Assembly (NCBI GenBank): GCA_023614405.1 | Contig: CM042686.1 | Coordinates: forward strand, 353,436,412-353,500,411 | Length of the DNA: 64,000 bases | Direction: 5' to 3' | Origin: Avena insularis | Lineage: Eukaryota > Streptophyta > Magnoliopsida > Poales > Poaceae | Shown: in pieces, positions 14,101 through 29,184 of the stretch | Numbering within the stretch: position 1 is the stretch's first letter | Layout of the letters: every line of letters starts with the position of its first letter | Notes under the pieces: model-generated | What the model was told of the DNA's origin: nothing | What the model saw: the letters and a program-made list of their open reading frames with translations, nothing else | The model's database searches: none | Program-made: the position numbers and the translations under genes

Positions 14101-16660
14101 TTCATGAACCACATAAGGATCCACTAGTGTCATTGGATGTGTGTTATTTTCATGAACCACACCTAGTGTCATTGCATGCATGTTCCTCTCACAAACCACA
14201 CTTGGATCCACCAGTGCCATTGCACGTGTGTTCTTCTCATGAACCACAACTAGAGTCATTGCATGTGTGTTCTTCTCATGAACCACATCTAGAGTCATTG
14301 CATGTATATTCTTCTCACATACCACATAAGGATCCAGGAGTGTCATTGGATGTGTTTTTTTTCATGAACCACACCTAGTGTCATTGGATGTGTGTTCTTC
14401 TCACAAACCACACATGGATCCAGCAGTGTCATTGCATGTGTGCTCTTCTCATGAACCACACATGGATCCACCAAGTGTCATTACATGTCTGTTCCTCTCA
14501 CCAACCACACATGGATCCACCGGTGCCATTGCATGTCTATTCTTTTAATGAACCACACCCAGTGTCATTGCATGTCTGTTCCTCTCATAAACCACACATG
14601 GATCCACCAGTGTCATTGCATGTGTTTTCTTCTCATGAACCACAACTAGAGTCATTGCATATCTGTTATTCTCACAAACCACATAAGGATACACCAGTGT
14701 CATTGCATGTGTGTTGTTCTCATGAACCATACCCAGTGTCATTGCATGTGTGTTCCTTTCACAAACTACACATGGATCCACCGGTGTCATTGGATGTGTG
14801 TTCCTCTCATGAACAACATCTAGAGTCATTGCATGTGTGTTCTTCTCACAAACCACATAAGGAAACACCAGTGTCATTGCATGTGTGCTCTTTTCATGAA
14901 CCACATCTAGAGTCATTGCATGTCTGTTCTTTCCACAGACCACATATGGATCCACCAGTGTCATTGCATGTGTGTTCTTTTCATGAACCACATAAGGATC
15001 CACTAGTGTCATTGGATGTGTGTTATTTTCATGAACCACACCTAGTGTCATTGCATGCATGTTCCTCTCACAAACCACACTTGGATCCACCAGTGCCATT
15101 GCACGTGTGTTCTTCTCATGAACCACAACTAGAGTCATTGCATGTGTGTTCTTATCATGAACCACATCTAGAGTCATTGCATGTCTATTCTTCTCACAGA
15201 CCACATAAGGATCCAGGAGTGTCATTGGATGTGTGTTCTTTTGAACCACACCTAGTGTCATTGGATGTGTTCTTCTCACAAACCACAGATGGATCCACCA
15301 GTGTCATTTCATGTGTGCTCTTCTCATGAACCACACATGGATCCACCAAGTGTCATTACATGTCTGTTCCTCTCACCAACCACACATGGATCCACCGGTG
15401 CCATTGCATGTCTATTATTTTAATGAACCACACCCAGTGTCATTGCATGTCTGTTCCTCTCATAAACCACATGGATCCACAGTGTCATTGCATGTGTTTT
15501 CTTCTCATGAACCACAGCTAGAGTCATTGCATATCTGTTATTCTCACAAACCACATAAGGATACACCAGTGTCATTGCATGTGTGTTGTTCTCATGAACC
15601 ATACCCAGTGTCATTGCATGTGTGTTCCTTTCACAAACTACACATGGATCCACCGGTTTCATTGGATGTGTGTTCCTCTCATGAACAACATCTAGAGTCA
15701 TTGCATGTGTGTTCTTCTCACAAACCTAATAAGGAAACACCAGTGTCATTGCATGTCCGTTTTTTCCCCAAACCACATATGGATCCACCAGTGTCATTGC
15801 ATGTGTGCTATTTTCATGAACCACATCTAGAGTCATTGCATGTATGTTCTTTCCACAGACCACATATGGATCCACCAGTGTCATTGCATGTGTGTTCTTT
15901 TCATGAACCAAATAAGGATCCACTAGTGTCATTGGATGTGTGTTATTTTCATGAACCACACCTAGTGTCATTGCATGCATGTTCCTCTCACAAACCACAC
16001 TTGGATCCACCAGTGCCATTGCACGTGTGTTCTTCTCATGAACCACAACTAGAGTCATTGCATGTGTGTTCTTCTCATGAACCACATCTAGAGTCATTGC
16101 ATGTCTATTCTTCTCACATACCACATAAGGATCCAGGAGTGTCATTGGATGTGTGTTCTTTTCATGAACCACACCTAGTGTCATTGGATGTGTGTTCTTC
16201 TCACAAACCACACATGGATCCACCAGTGTCATTGCATGTGTGCTATTCTCATGAACCACAAATGGATCCACCAAGTTTCATTACATGTTTGTTCCTCTCA
16301 CCAACCACACATGGATCCACCAGTGCCATTGCATGTCTATTCTTTTAATGAACCACACCCAGTGTCATTGCATGTCTGTTCCTCTCATAAACCACACATG
16401 GATCCACCAGTGTCATTGCATGTGTTTTCTTCTCATGAACCACAGCTAGAGTCATTGCATATCTGTTATTCTCACAAACCACATAAGGATACACCAGTGT
16501 CATTGCATTTGTGTTGTTCTCATGAACCATACCCAGTGTCATTGCATGTGTGTTCCTTTCATAAACTACACATGGATCCACCGGTGTCATTGGATGTGTG
16601 TTCCTCTCATGAACAACATCTAGAGTCATTGCATGTGTGTTCTTCTCACAAACCACATAA
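11126..16660. repeat. Tandem segmental duplication inside the array, copy B (~5.54 kb)
   Basis: This is the second copy of the block at 5,589-11,125. The junction lies in a 1,090-bp unit in which four monomers (39+48+39+48, about 174 bp) occur twice in succession, at about 10,950 and 11,126. That is what unequal crossing-over between misaligned monomers would leave. Marker spacings in copy B (875, 841, 927, 875, 925) track copy A (880, 839, 919, 882, 928). Confidence 0.8.
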
Positions 16661-19600
16661 GGAAACACCAGTGTCATTGCATGTCCGTTCTTTTCCCAAA
16701 CCACATATGGATCCACTGTGTCATTGCATGTGTGCTATTTTCATGAACCACATCTAGAGCCATTGCATGTCTGTTCTTTCCACAGACCACATATGGATCC
16801 ACCAGTGTCATTGCATGTGTGTTCTTTTCATGAACCACATAAGGATCCACTAGTGTCATTGGATGTGTGTTATTTTCATGAACCACACCTAGTGTCATTG
16901 CATGCATGTTCCTCTCACAAACCACACTTGGATCCACCAGTGCCATTGCACGTGTGTTCTTCTCATGAACCACAACTAGAGTCATTGCATGTGTGTTCTT
17001 CTCATGAACCACATCTAGAGTCATTGCATGTATATTCTTCTCACATACCACATAAGGATCCAGGAGTGTCATTGGATGTGTGTTCTTTTCATGAACCACA
17101 CCTAGTGTCATTGGATGTGTGTTCTTCTCACAAACCACACATGGATCCACCAGTGTCATTGCATGTGTGCTCTTCTCATGAACCACACATGGATCCACCA
17201 AGTGTCATTACATGTCTGTTCCTCTCACCAACCACACATGGATCCACCGGTGCCATTGCATGTCTATTCTTTTAATGAACCACACCCAGTGACATTGCAT
17301 GTCTGTTCCTCTCATAAACCACACATGGATCCACCAGTGTCATTGCATGTGTTTTCTTCTCATGAACCACAGCTAGAGTCATTGCATATCTGTTATTCTC
17401 ACAAACCACATAAGGATACACCAGTGTCATTGCATGTGTGTTGTTCTCATGAACCATACCCAGTGTCATTGCATGTGTGTTCCTTTCACAAACTACACAT
17501 GGATCCACGGTGTCATTGGATGTGTTCCTCTCATGAACAACATCTAGAGTCATTGCATGTGTGTTCTTCTCACAAACCACATAAGGAAACACCAGTGTCA
17601 TTGCATGTGTGCTCTTTTCATGAACCACATCTAGAGTCATTGCATGTCTGTTCTTTCCACAGACCACATATGGATCCACCAGTGTCATTGCATGTGTGTT
17701 CTCTTCATGAACCACATAAGGATCCACTAGTGTCATTGGATGTGTGTTATTTTCATGAACCACACCTAGTGTCATTGCATGCATGTTCCTCTCACAAACC
17801 ACACTTGGATCCACCAGTGCCATTGCACGTGTGTTCTTCTCATGAACCACAACTAGAGTCATTGCATGTGTGTTCTTATCATGAACCACATCTAGAGTCA
17901 TTGCATGTCTATTCTTCTCACACACCACATAAGGATCCAGGAGTGTCATTGGATGTGTGTTCTTTTCATGAACCACACCTAGTGTCATTGGATGTGTGTT
18001 CTTCTCACAAACCACAGATGGATCCACCAGTGTCATTTCATGTGTGCTCTTCTCATGAACCACACATGGATCCACCAAGTGTCATTACATGTCTGTTTCC
18101 TCTCACCAACCACACATGGATCCACCGGTGCCATTGCATGTCTATTCTTTTAATGAACCACACCCAGTGTCATTGCATGTCTGTTCCTCTCATAAACCAC
18201 ACATGGATCCACCAGTGTCATTGCATGTGTTTTCTTCTCATGAACCATAGCTAGAGTCATTGCATATCTGTTATTCTCACAAACCACATAAGGATACACC
18301 AGTGTCATTGCATGTGTGTTGTTCTCATGAACCACACCCAGTGTCATTGCATGTGTGTTCCTTTCACAAACTACACATGGATCCACCGGTTTCATTGGAT
18401 GTGTGTTCCTCTCATGAACAACATCTAGAGTCATTGCATGTGTGTTCTTCTCACAAACCACATAAGGAAACACCAGTGTCATTGCATGTCCGTTTTTTTT
18501 TCCCAAACCACATATGGATCCACCAGTGTCATTGCATGTGTGCTATTTTCATGAACCACATCTAGAGTCATTGCATGTATGTTCTTTCCACAGACCACAT
18601 ATGGATCCACCAGTGTCATTGCATGTGTGTTCTTTTCATGAACCACATAAGGATCCACTAGTGTCATTGGATGTGTGTTATTTTCATGAACCACACCTAG
18701 TGTCATTGCATGCATGTTCCTCTCACAAACCACACTTGGATCCACCAGTGCCATTGCACGTGTGCTCTTCTCATGAACCACAACTAGAGTCATTGCATGT
18801 GTGTTCTTCTCATGAACCACATCTAGAGTCATTGCATGTCTATTCTTCTCACATACCACATAAGGATCCAGGAGTGTCATTGGATGTGTGTTCTTTTCAT
18901 GAACCACACCTAGTGTCATTGGATGTGTGTTCTTCTCACAAACCACACATGGATCCACCAGTGTCATTGCATGTGTGCTATTCTCATGAACCACAAATGG
19001 ATCCACCAAGTTTCATTACATGTTTGTTCCTCTCACCAACCACACATGGATCCACCAGTGCCATTGCATGTCTATTCTTTTAATGAACCACACCCAGTGT
19101 CATTGCATGTCTGTTCCTCTCATAAACCACACATGGATCCACCAGTGTCATTGCATGTGTTTTCTTCTCATGAACCACAGCTAGAGTCATTGCATATCTG
19201 TTATTCTCACAAACCACATAAGGATACACCAGTGTCATTGCATGTGTGTTGTTCTCATGAACCATACCCAGTGTCATTGCATGTGTGTTCCTTTCATAAA
19301 CTACACTTGGATCCACCAGTGCCATTGCACGTGTGTTCTTCTCATGAACCACAACTAGAGTCATTGCATGTGTGTTCTTCTCATGAACCACATCTAGAGT
19401 CATTGCATGTATATTCTTCTCACATACCACATAAGGATCCAGGAGTGTCATTGGATGTGTTTTTTTTCATGAACCACACCTAGTGTCATTGGATGTGTGT
19501 TCTTCTCACAAACCACACATGGATCCAGCAGTGTCATTGCATGTGTGCTCTTCTCATGAACCACACATGGATCCACCAAGTGTCATTACATGTCTGTTCC

Positions 19601-22600
19601 TCTCACCAACCACACATGGATCCACCGGTGCCATTGCATGTCTATTCTTTTAATGAACCACACCCAGTGACATTGCATGTCTGTTCCTCTCATAAACCAC
19701 ACATGGATCCACCAGTGTCATTGCATGTGTTTTCTTCTCATGAACCACATCTAGAGTCATTGCATATCTGTTATTCTCACAAACCACATAAGGATACACC
19801 AGTGTCATTGCATGTGTGTTGTTCTCATGAACCATACCGGTGTCATTGCATGTGTGTTCCTTTCACAAACTACACATGGATCCACTGTCATTGGATGTGT
19901 GTTCCTCTCATGAACAACATCTAGAGTCATTGCATGTGTGTTCTTCTCACAAACCACATAAGGAAACACCAGTGTCATTGCATGTGTGCTCTTTTCATGA
20001 ACCACATCTAGAGTCATTGCATGTCTGTTCTTTCCACAGACCACATATGGATCCACCAGTGTCATTGCATGTGTGTTCTTTTCATGAACCACATAAGGAT
20101 CCACTAGTGTCATTGGATGTGTGTTATTTTCATGAACCACACCTAGTGTCATTGCATGCATGTTCCTCTCACAAACCACACTTGGATCCACCAGTGCCAT
20201 TGCACGTGTGTTCTTCTCATGAACCACAACTAGAGTCATTGAATGTGTGTTCTTATCATGAACCACATCTAGAGTCATTGCATGTCTATTCTTCTCACAG
20301 ACCACATAAGGATCCAGGAGTGTCATTGGATGTGTGTTCTTTTCATGAACCACACCTAGTGTCATTGGATGTGTGTTCTTCTCACAAACCACAGATGGAT
20401 CCACCAGTGTCATTTCATGTGTGCTCTTCTCATGAACCACACATGGATCCACCAAGTGTCATGACATGTCTGTTCCTCTCACCAACCACACATGGATCCA
20501 CCGGTGCCATTGCATGTCTATTCTTTTAATGAACCACACCCAGTGTCATTGCATGTCTGTTCCTCTCATAAACCACACATGGATCCACCAGTGTCATTGC
20601 ATGTGTTTTCTTCTCATGAACCACAGCTAGAGTCATTGCATATCTGTTATTCTCACAAACCACATAAGGATACACCAGTGTCATTGCATGTGTGTTGTTC
20701 TCATGAACCACACCCAGTGTCATTGCATGTGTGTTCCTTTCACAAACTACACATGGATCCACCGGTTTCATTGGATGTGTGTTCCTCTCATGAACAACAT
20801 CTAGAGTCATTGCATGTGTGTTCTTCTCACAAACCACATAAGGAAACACCAGTGTCATTGCATGTCCGTTTTTTTTTCCCAAACCACATATGGATCCACC
20901 AGTGTCATTGCATGTGTGCTATTTTCATGAACCACATCTAGAGTCATTGCATGTATGTTCTTTCCACAGACCACATATGGATCCACCAGTGTCATTGCAT
21001 GTGTGTTCTTTTCATGAACCACATAAGGATCCACTAGTGTCATTGGATGTGTGTTATTTTCATGAACCACACCTAGTGTCATTGCATGCATGTTCCTCTC
21101 ACAAACCACACTTGGATCCACCAGTGCCATTGCACGTGTGTTCTTCTCATGAACCACAACTAGAGTCATTGCATGTGTGTTCTTCTCATGAACCACATCT
21201 AGAGTCATTGCATGTCTATTCTTCTCACATACCACATAAGGATCCAGGAGTGTCATTGGATGTGTGTTCTTTTCATGAACCACACCTAGTTTCATTGGAT
21301 GTGTGTTCTTCTCACAAACCACACATGGATCCACCAGTGTCATTGCATGTGTGCTATTCTCATGAACCACAAATGGATCCACCAAGTTTCATTACATGTT
21401 TGTTCCTCTCACCAACCACACATGGATCCACCAGTGCCATTGCATGTCTATTCTTTTAATGAACCACACCCAGTGTCATTGCATGTCTGTTCCTCTCATA
21501 AACCACACATGGATCCACCAGTGTCATTGCATGTGTTTTCTTCTCATGAACCACAGCTAGAGTCATTGCATATCTGTTATTCTCACAAACCACATAAGGA
21601 TACACCAGTGTCATTGCATGTGTGTTGTTCTCATGAACCATACCCAGTGTCATTGCATGTGTGTTCCTTTCATAAACTACACATGGATCCACCGGTGTCA
21701 TTGGATGTGTGTTCCTCTCATGAACAACATCTAGAGTCATTGCATGTGTGTTCTTCTCACAAACCAGATAAGGAAACACCAGTGTCATTGCATGTCCGTT
21801 CTTTTCCCAAACCACATATGGATCCACCAGTGTCATGGCATGTGTGCTATTTTCATGAACCACATCTAGAGCCATTGCATGTCTGTTCTTTCCACAGACC
21901 ACATATGGATCCACCAGTGTCATTGCATGTGTGTTATTTTCATGAACCACATAAGGATCCACTAGTGTCATTGGATGTGTGTTATTTTCATGAACCACAC
22001 CTAGTGTCATTGCATGCATGTTCCTCTCACAAACCACACATGGATCCACCAGTGCCATTGCACGTGTGTTCTTCTCATGAACCACAACTAGAGTCATTGC
22101 ATGTGTGTTCTTCTCATGAACCACATCTAGAGTCATTGCATGTCTATTCTTCTCACATACCACATAAGGATCCAGGAGTGTCATTGGATGTGTGTTCTTT
22201 TCATGAACCACACCTAGTGTCATTGGATGTGTGTTCTTCTCACAAACCACACATGGATCCACCAGTGTCATTGCATGTGTGCTCTTCTCATGACCACACA
22301 TGGATCCACCAAGTGTCATTACATGTCTGTTCCTCTCACCAACCACACATGGATCCACCGGTGCCATTGCATGTCTATTCTTTTAATGAACCACACCCAG
22401 TGACATTGCATGTCTGTTCCTCTCATAAACCACACATGGATCCACCAGTGTCATTGCATGTGTTTTCTTCTCATGAACCACAGCTAGAGTCATTGCATAT
22501 CTGTTATTCTCACAAACCACATAAGGATACACCAGTGTCATTGCATGTGTGTTGTTCTCATGAACCATACCCAGTGTCATTGCATGTGTGTTCCTTTCAC

Positions 22601-25600
22601 AAACTACACATGGATCCACCGGTGTCATTGGATGTGTGTTCCTCTCATGAACAACATCTAGAGTCATTGCATGTGTGTTCTTCTCACAAACCACATAAGG
22701 AAACACCAGTGTCATTGCATGTGTGCTCTTTTCATGAACCACATCTAGAGTCATTGCATGTCTGTTCTTTCCACAGACCACATATGGATCCACGAGTGTC
22801 ATTGCATGTGTGTTCTTTTCATGAACCACATAAGGATCCACTAGTGTCATTGGATGTGTGTTATTTTCATGAACCACACCTAGTGTCATTGCATGCATGT
22901 TCCTCTCACAAACCACACTTGGATCCACGGTGCCATTGCACGTGTGTTCTTCTCATGAACCACAACTAGAGTCATTGCATGTGTGTTCTTATCATGAACC
23001 ACATCTAGAGTCATTGCATGTCTATTCTTCTCACAGACCACATAAGGATCCAGGAGTGTCATTGGATGTGTGTTCTTTTCATGAACCACACCTAGTGTCA
23101 TTGGATGTGTGTTCTTCTCACAAACCACAGATGGATCCACCAGTGTCATTTCATGTGTGCTCTTCTCATGAACCACACATGGATCCACCAAGTGTCATTA
23201 CATGTCTGTTCCTCTCACCAACCACACATGGATCCACCGGTGCCATTGCATGTCTATTCTTTTAATGAACCACACCCAGTGTCATTGCATGTCTGTTCCT
23301 CTCATAAACCACACATGGATTCACCAGTGTCATTGCATGTGTTTTCTTCTCATGAACCACAGCTAGAGTCATTGCATATCTGTTATTCTCACAAACCACA
23401 TAAGGATACACCAGTGTCATTGCATGTGTGTTGTTCTCATGAACCACCCAGTGTCATTGCATGTGTGTTCCTTTCACAAACTACACATGGATCCACCGGT
23501 TTCATTGGATGTGTGTTCCTCTCATGAACAACATCTAGAGTCATTGCATGTGTGTTCTTCTCACAAACCACATAAGGAAACACCAGTGTCATTGCATGTC
23601 CGTTTTTTTTCCCAAACCACATATGGATCCACCAGTGTCATTGCATGTGTGCTATTTTCATGAACCACATCTAGAGTCATTGCATGTATGTTCTTTCCAC
23701 AGACCACATATGGATCCACCAGTGTCATTGCATGTGTGTTCTTTTCATGAACCACATAAGGATCCACTAGTGTCATTGGATGTGTGTTATTTTCATGAAC
23801 CACACCTAGTGTCATTGCATGCATGTTCCTCTCACAAACCACACTTGGATCCACCAGTGCCATTGCACGTGTGTTCTTCTCATGAACCACAACTAGAGTC
23901 ATTGCATGTGTGTTCTTCTCATGAACCACATCTAGAGTCATTGCATGTCTATTCTTCTCACATACCACATAAGGATCCAGGAGTGTCATTGGATGTGTGT
24001 TCTTTTCATGAACCACACCTAGTGTCATTGGATGTGTGTTCTTCTCACAAACCACACATGGATCCACCAGTGTCATTGCATGTGTGCTATTCTCATGAAC
24101 CACAAATGGATCCACCAAGTTTCATTACATGTTTGTTCCTCTCACCAACCACACATGGATCCACCAGTGCCATTGCATGTCTATTCTTTTAATGAACCAC
24201 ACCCAGTGTCATTGCATGTCTGTTCCTCTCATAAACCACACATGGATCCACCAGTGTCATTGCATGTGTTTTCTTCTCATGAACCACAGCTAGAGTCATT
24301 GCATATCTGTTATTCTCACAAACCACATAAGGATACACCAGTGTCATTGCATGTGTGTTGTTCTCATGAACCATACCCAGTGTCATTGCATGTGTGTTCC
24401 TTTCACAAACTACACATGGATCCACCGGTGTCATTGGATGTGTGTTCCTCTCATGAACAACATCTAGAGTCATTGCATGTGTGTTCTTCTCACAAACCAC
24501 ATAAGGAAACACCAGTGTCATTGCATGTGTGCTCTTTTCATGAACCACATCTAGAGTCATTGCATGTTTGTTCTTTCCACAGACCACATATGGATCCACC
24601 AGTGTCATTGCATGTGTGTTCTTTTCATGAACCACATAAGGATCCACTAGTGTCATTGGATGTGTCTTATTTTCATGAACCACACCTAGTGTCATTGCAT
24701 GCATGTTCACAAACCACACTTGGATCCACCAGTGCCATTGCACGTGTGTTCTTCTCATGAACCACAACTAGAGTCATTGCATGTGTGTTCTTATCATGAA
24801 CCACATCTAGAGTCATTGCATGTCTATTCTTCTCACAGACCACATAAGGATCCAGGAGTGTCATTGGATGTGTGTTCTTTTCATGAACCACACCTAGTGT
24901 CATTGGATGTGTGTTCTTCTCATAAACCACACATGGATCCACCAGTGTCATTGCATGTGTGCTCTTCTCATGAACCACACATGGATCCACCAAGTGTCAT
25001 TACATGTCTGTTCCTCTCACCAACCACACATGGATCCACCAGTGCCATTGCATGTCTATTCTTTTAATGAACCACACCCAGTGTCATTGCATGTCTGTTC
25101 CTCTCATAAACCACACATGGATCCACCAGTGTCATTGCATGTGTTTTCTTCTCATGAACCACAGCTAGAGTCATTGCATATCTGTTATTCTCATAAACCA
25201 CATAAGGATACACCAGTGTCATTGCATGTGTGTTGTTCTCATGAACCATACCCAGTGTCATTGCATGTGTGTTCCTTTCACAAACTACACATGGATCCAC
25301 CGGTTTCATTGGATGTGTGTTCCTCTCATGAACAACATCTAGAGTCATTGCATGTGTGTTCTTCTCACAAACCACATAAGGAAACACCAGTGTCATTGCA
25401 TGTCCGTTTTTCCCCAAACCACATATGGATCCACCAGTGTCATTGCATGTGTGCTATTTTCAAGAACCACATCTAGAGTCATTGCATGTCTGTTCTTTCC
25501 ACAGACCACATATGGATCCACCAGTGTCATTGCATGTGTGTTATTTTCATGAACCACATAAGGATCCACTAGTGTCATTGGATGTGTGTTATTTTCATGA

Positions 25601-26918
25601 ACCACACCTAGTGTCATTGCATGCATGTTCCTCTCACAAACCACACTTGGATCCACCAGTGCCATTGCACGTGTGTTCTTCTCATGTCCCACAACTAGAG
25701 TCATTGCATGTGTGTTCTTCTCATGAACCACATCTAGAGTCATTGCATGTCTATTCTTCTCACATACCACATAAGGATCCATGAGTGTCATTGGATGTGT
25801 GTTCTTTTCATGAACCACACCTAGTGTCATTGGATGTGTGTTCTTCTCACAAACCACACATGGATTCACCAGTGTCATTGCATGTGTGCTCTTCTCATGA
25901 ACCACACATGGATCCACCAATTGTCATTACATGTCTGTTCCTCTCACCAACCACACATGGATCCACCAGTGCCATTGCATGTCTATTCTTTTAATGAACC
26001 ACACCCAGTGTAATTGCATGTCTGTTCCTCTCATAAACCACACATGGATCCACCAGTGTCATTGCATGTGTTTTCTTCTCATGAACCACAGCTAGAGTCA
26101 TTGCATATCTGTTATTCTCACAAACCACATAAGGATACACCAGTGTCATTGCATGTGTGTTGTTCTCATGAACCATACCCAGTGTCATTGCATGTGTGTT
26201 CCTTTCACAAACTACACATGGATCCACCGGTGTCATTGGATGTGTGTTCCTCTCATGAACAACATCTAGAGTCATTGCATGTGTGTTCTTCTCACAAACC
26301 ACATAAGGAAACACCAGTGTCATTGCATGTCTGTTCTTTTCCCAAACCACATATGGATCCACCAGTGTCATTGCATGTGTGCTATTTTCATGAACCACAT
26401 CTAGAGTCATTGCATGTCTGTTCTTTCCACAGACCACATATGGATCCACCAGTGTCATTGAATGTGTGTTCTTTTCGTGAACCACATAAGGATCCACTAG
26501 TGTCATTGGATGTGTGTTATTTTCATGAACCACACCTAGTGTCCTTGCATGCATGTTCCTCTCACAAACCACACTTGGATCCACCAGTGCCATTGCACGT
26601 GTGTTCTTCTCATGAACCACAACTAGAGTCATTGCATGTGTGTTCTTCTCATGAACCACATCTAGAGTCATTGCATGTTTATTCTTCTCACATACCACAT
26701 AAGGATCCAGGAGTGTCATTGGATGTGTGTTCTTTTCATGAACCACACCTAGTGTCATTGGATGTGTGTTCTTCTCACAAACCACACATGGATCCACCAG
26801 TGTCATTGCATGTGTGCTCTTCTCATGAACCACACATGGATCCACCAAGTGTCATTACATGTATGTTCCTCTCACCAACCACACATGGATCCACCAGTGC
26901 CATTGCATGTCTATTCTT

Positions 26919-29184
26919 TTAATGAACCACACCCAATGTCATTGCATGTCTATTCCTCTCATAAACCACACATGGATCCACCAGTGGCATTGCATGTGTT
27001 TTCTTCTCATGAACCACAGCTAGAGTCATTGCATATCTGTTATTCTCACAAACCACATAAGGATACACCAGTGTCATTGCATGTGTGTTGTTCTCATGAA
27101 CCATACCCAGTGTCATTGCATGTGTGTTCCTTTCACAAACTACACATGGATCCACCGGTGTCATTGGATGTGTGTTCCTCTCATGAACAACATCTAGAGT
27201 CATTGCATGTGTGTTCTTCTCACAAACCACATAAGGACACACCAGTGTCATTGCATGTCCGTTCTTTTCCCAAACCACATATGGATGCACCAGTGTCATT
27301 GCATGTGTGCTATTTTCATGAACTACATCTAGAGTCATTGCATGTATGTTCTTTCCACAGACCACATATGGATCCACCAGTGTCATTGCATGTGTGTTCT
27401 TATCATGAACCACATAAGGATCCACTAGTGTCATTGGATGTGTGTTATTTTCATGAACCACACATTGCATGCATGTTCCTCTCACAAACCACACTTGGAT
27501 CCACCAGTGCCATTGCACGTGTGTTCTTCTCATGAACCACAACTAGAGTCATTGCATGTGTGTTCTTCTCATGAACCACATCTAGAGTCATTGCATGTCT
27601 ATTCTTCTCAAATACCACATAAGGATCCAGGAGTTTCATTGGATGTGTGTTCTTTTCATGAACCACACCTAGTGTCATTGGATGTGTGTTCTTCTCACAA
27701 ACCACACATCGATCCACCATTGTCATTGCATGTGTGTTCTTCTCATGACCCACAACTAGAGTCATTGCATGTGTGTTCTTCTCATGAACCACATCTAGAG
27801 TCATTGCATGTCTATTCTTCTCACATACCACATAAGGATCCATGAGTGTCATTGGATGTGTGTTCTTTTCATGAACCACACCTAGTGTCATTGGATGTGT
27901 GTTCTTCTCACAAACCACACATGGATTCACCAGTGTCATTGCATGTGTGCTCTTCTCATGAACCACACATGGATCCACCAAGTGTCATTACATGTCTGTT
28001 CCTCTCACCAACCACACATGGATCCACCAGTGCCATTGCATGTCTATTCTTTTAATGAACCACACCCAGTGTAATTGCATGTCTGTTCCTCTCATAAACC
28101 ACACATGGATCCACCAGTGGCATTGCATGTGTTTTCTTCTCATGAACCACAGCTAGAGTCATTGCATATCTGTTATTCTCACAAACCACATAAGGATACA
28201 CCAGTGTCATTGCATGTGTGTTGTTCTCATGAACCATACCCAGTGTCATTGCATGTGTGTTCCTTTCACAAACTACACATGGATCCACCGGTGTCATTGG
28301 ATGTGTGTTCCTCTCATGAACAACATCTAGAGTCATTGCATGTGTGTTCTTCTCACAAACCACATAAGGACACACCAGTGTCATTGCATGTCCGTTCTTT
28401 TCCCAAACCACATATGGATGCACCAGTGTCATTGCATGTGTGCTATTTTCATGAACTACATCTAGAGTCATTGCATGTATGTTCTTTCCACAGACCACAT
28501 ATGGATCCACCAGTGTCATTGCATGTGTGTTCTTATCATGAACCACATAAGGATCCACTAGTGTCATTGGATGTGTGTTATTTTCATGAACCACACATTG
28601 CATGCATGTTCCTCTCACAAACCACACTTGGATCCACCAGTGCCATTGCACGTGTGTTCTTCTCATGAACCACAACTAGAGTCATTGCATGTGTGTTCTT
28701 CTCATGAACCACATCTAGAGTCATTGCATGTCTATTCTTCTCAAATACCACATAAGGATCCAGGAGTTTCATTGGATGTGTGTTCTTTTCATGAACCACA
28801 CCTAGTGTCATTGGATGTGTGTTCTTCTCACAAACCACACATCGATCCACCATTGTCATTGCATGTGTGTTCTTCTCATGACCCACAACTAGAGTCATTG
28901 CATGTGTGTTCTTCTCATGAACCACATCTAGAGTCATTGCATGTCTATTCTTCTCACATACCACATAAGGATCCATGAGTGTCATTGGATGTGTGTTCTT
29001 TTCATGAACCACACCTAGTGTCATTGGATGTGTGTTCTTCTCACAAACCACACATGGATTCACCAGTGTCATTGCATGTGTGCTCTTCTCATGAACCACA
29101 CATGGATCCACCAAGTGTCATTACATGTCTGTTCCTCTCACCAACCACACATGGATCCACCAGTGCCATTGCATGTCTATTCTT
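26919..29184. repeat. Two adjacent 1,133-bp repeat units from a recent duplication
   Basis: The unit marker occurs at 26,919, 28,052 and 29,185, exactly 1,133 bp apart. The two units share private variants, for example CACACATCGATCCACCATTG at about 27,704 and 28,837 and a shortened CACACATTGCATGCATG at about 27,462 and 28,595. I could find only scattered single-base differences by eye. The unit is about 205 bp longer than a 928-bp repeat because monomers are re-used internally. Confidence 0.85.
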
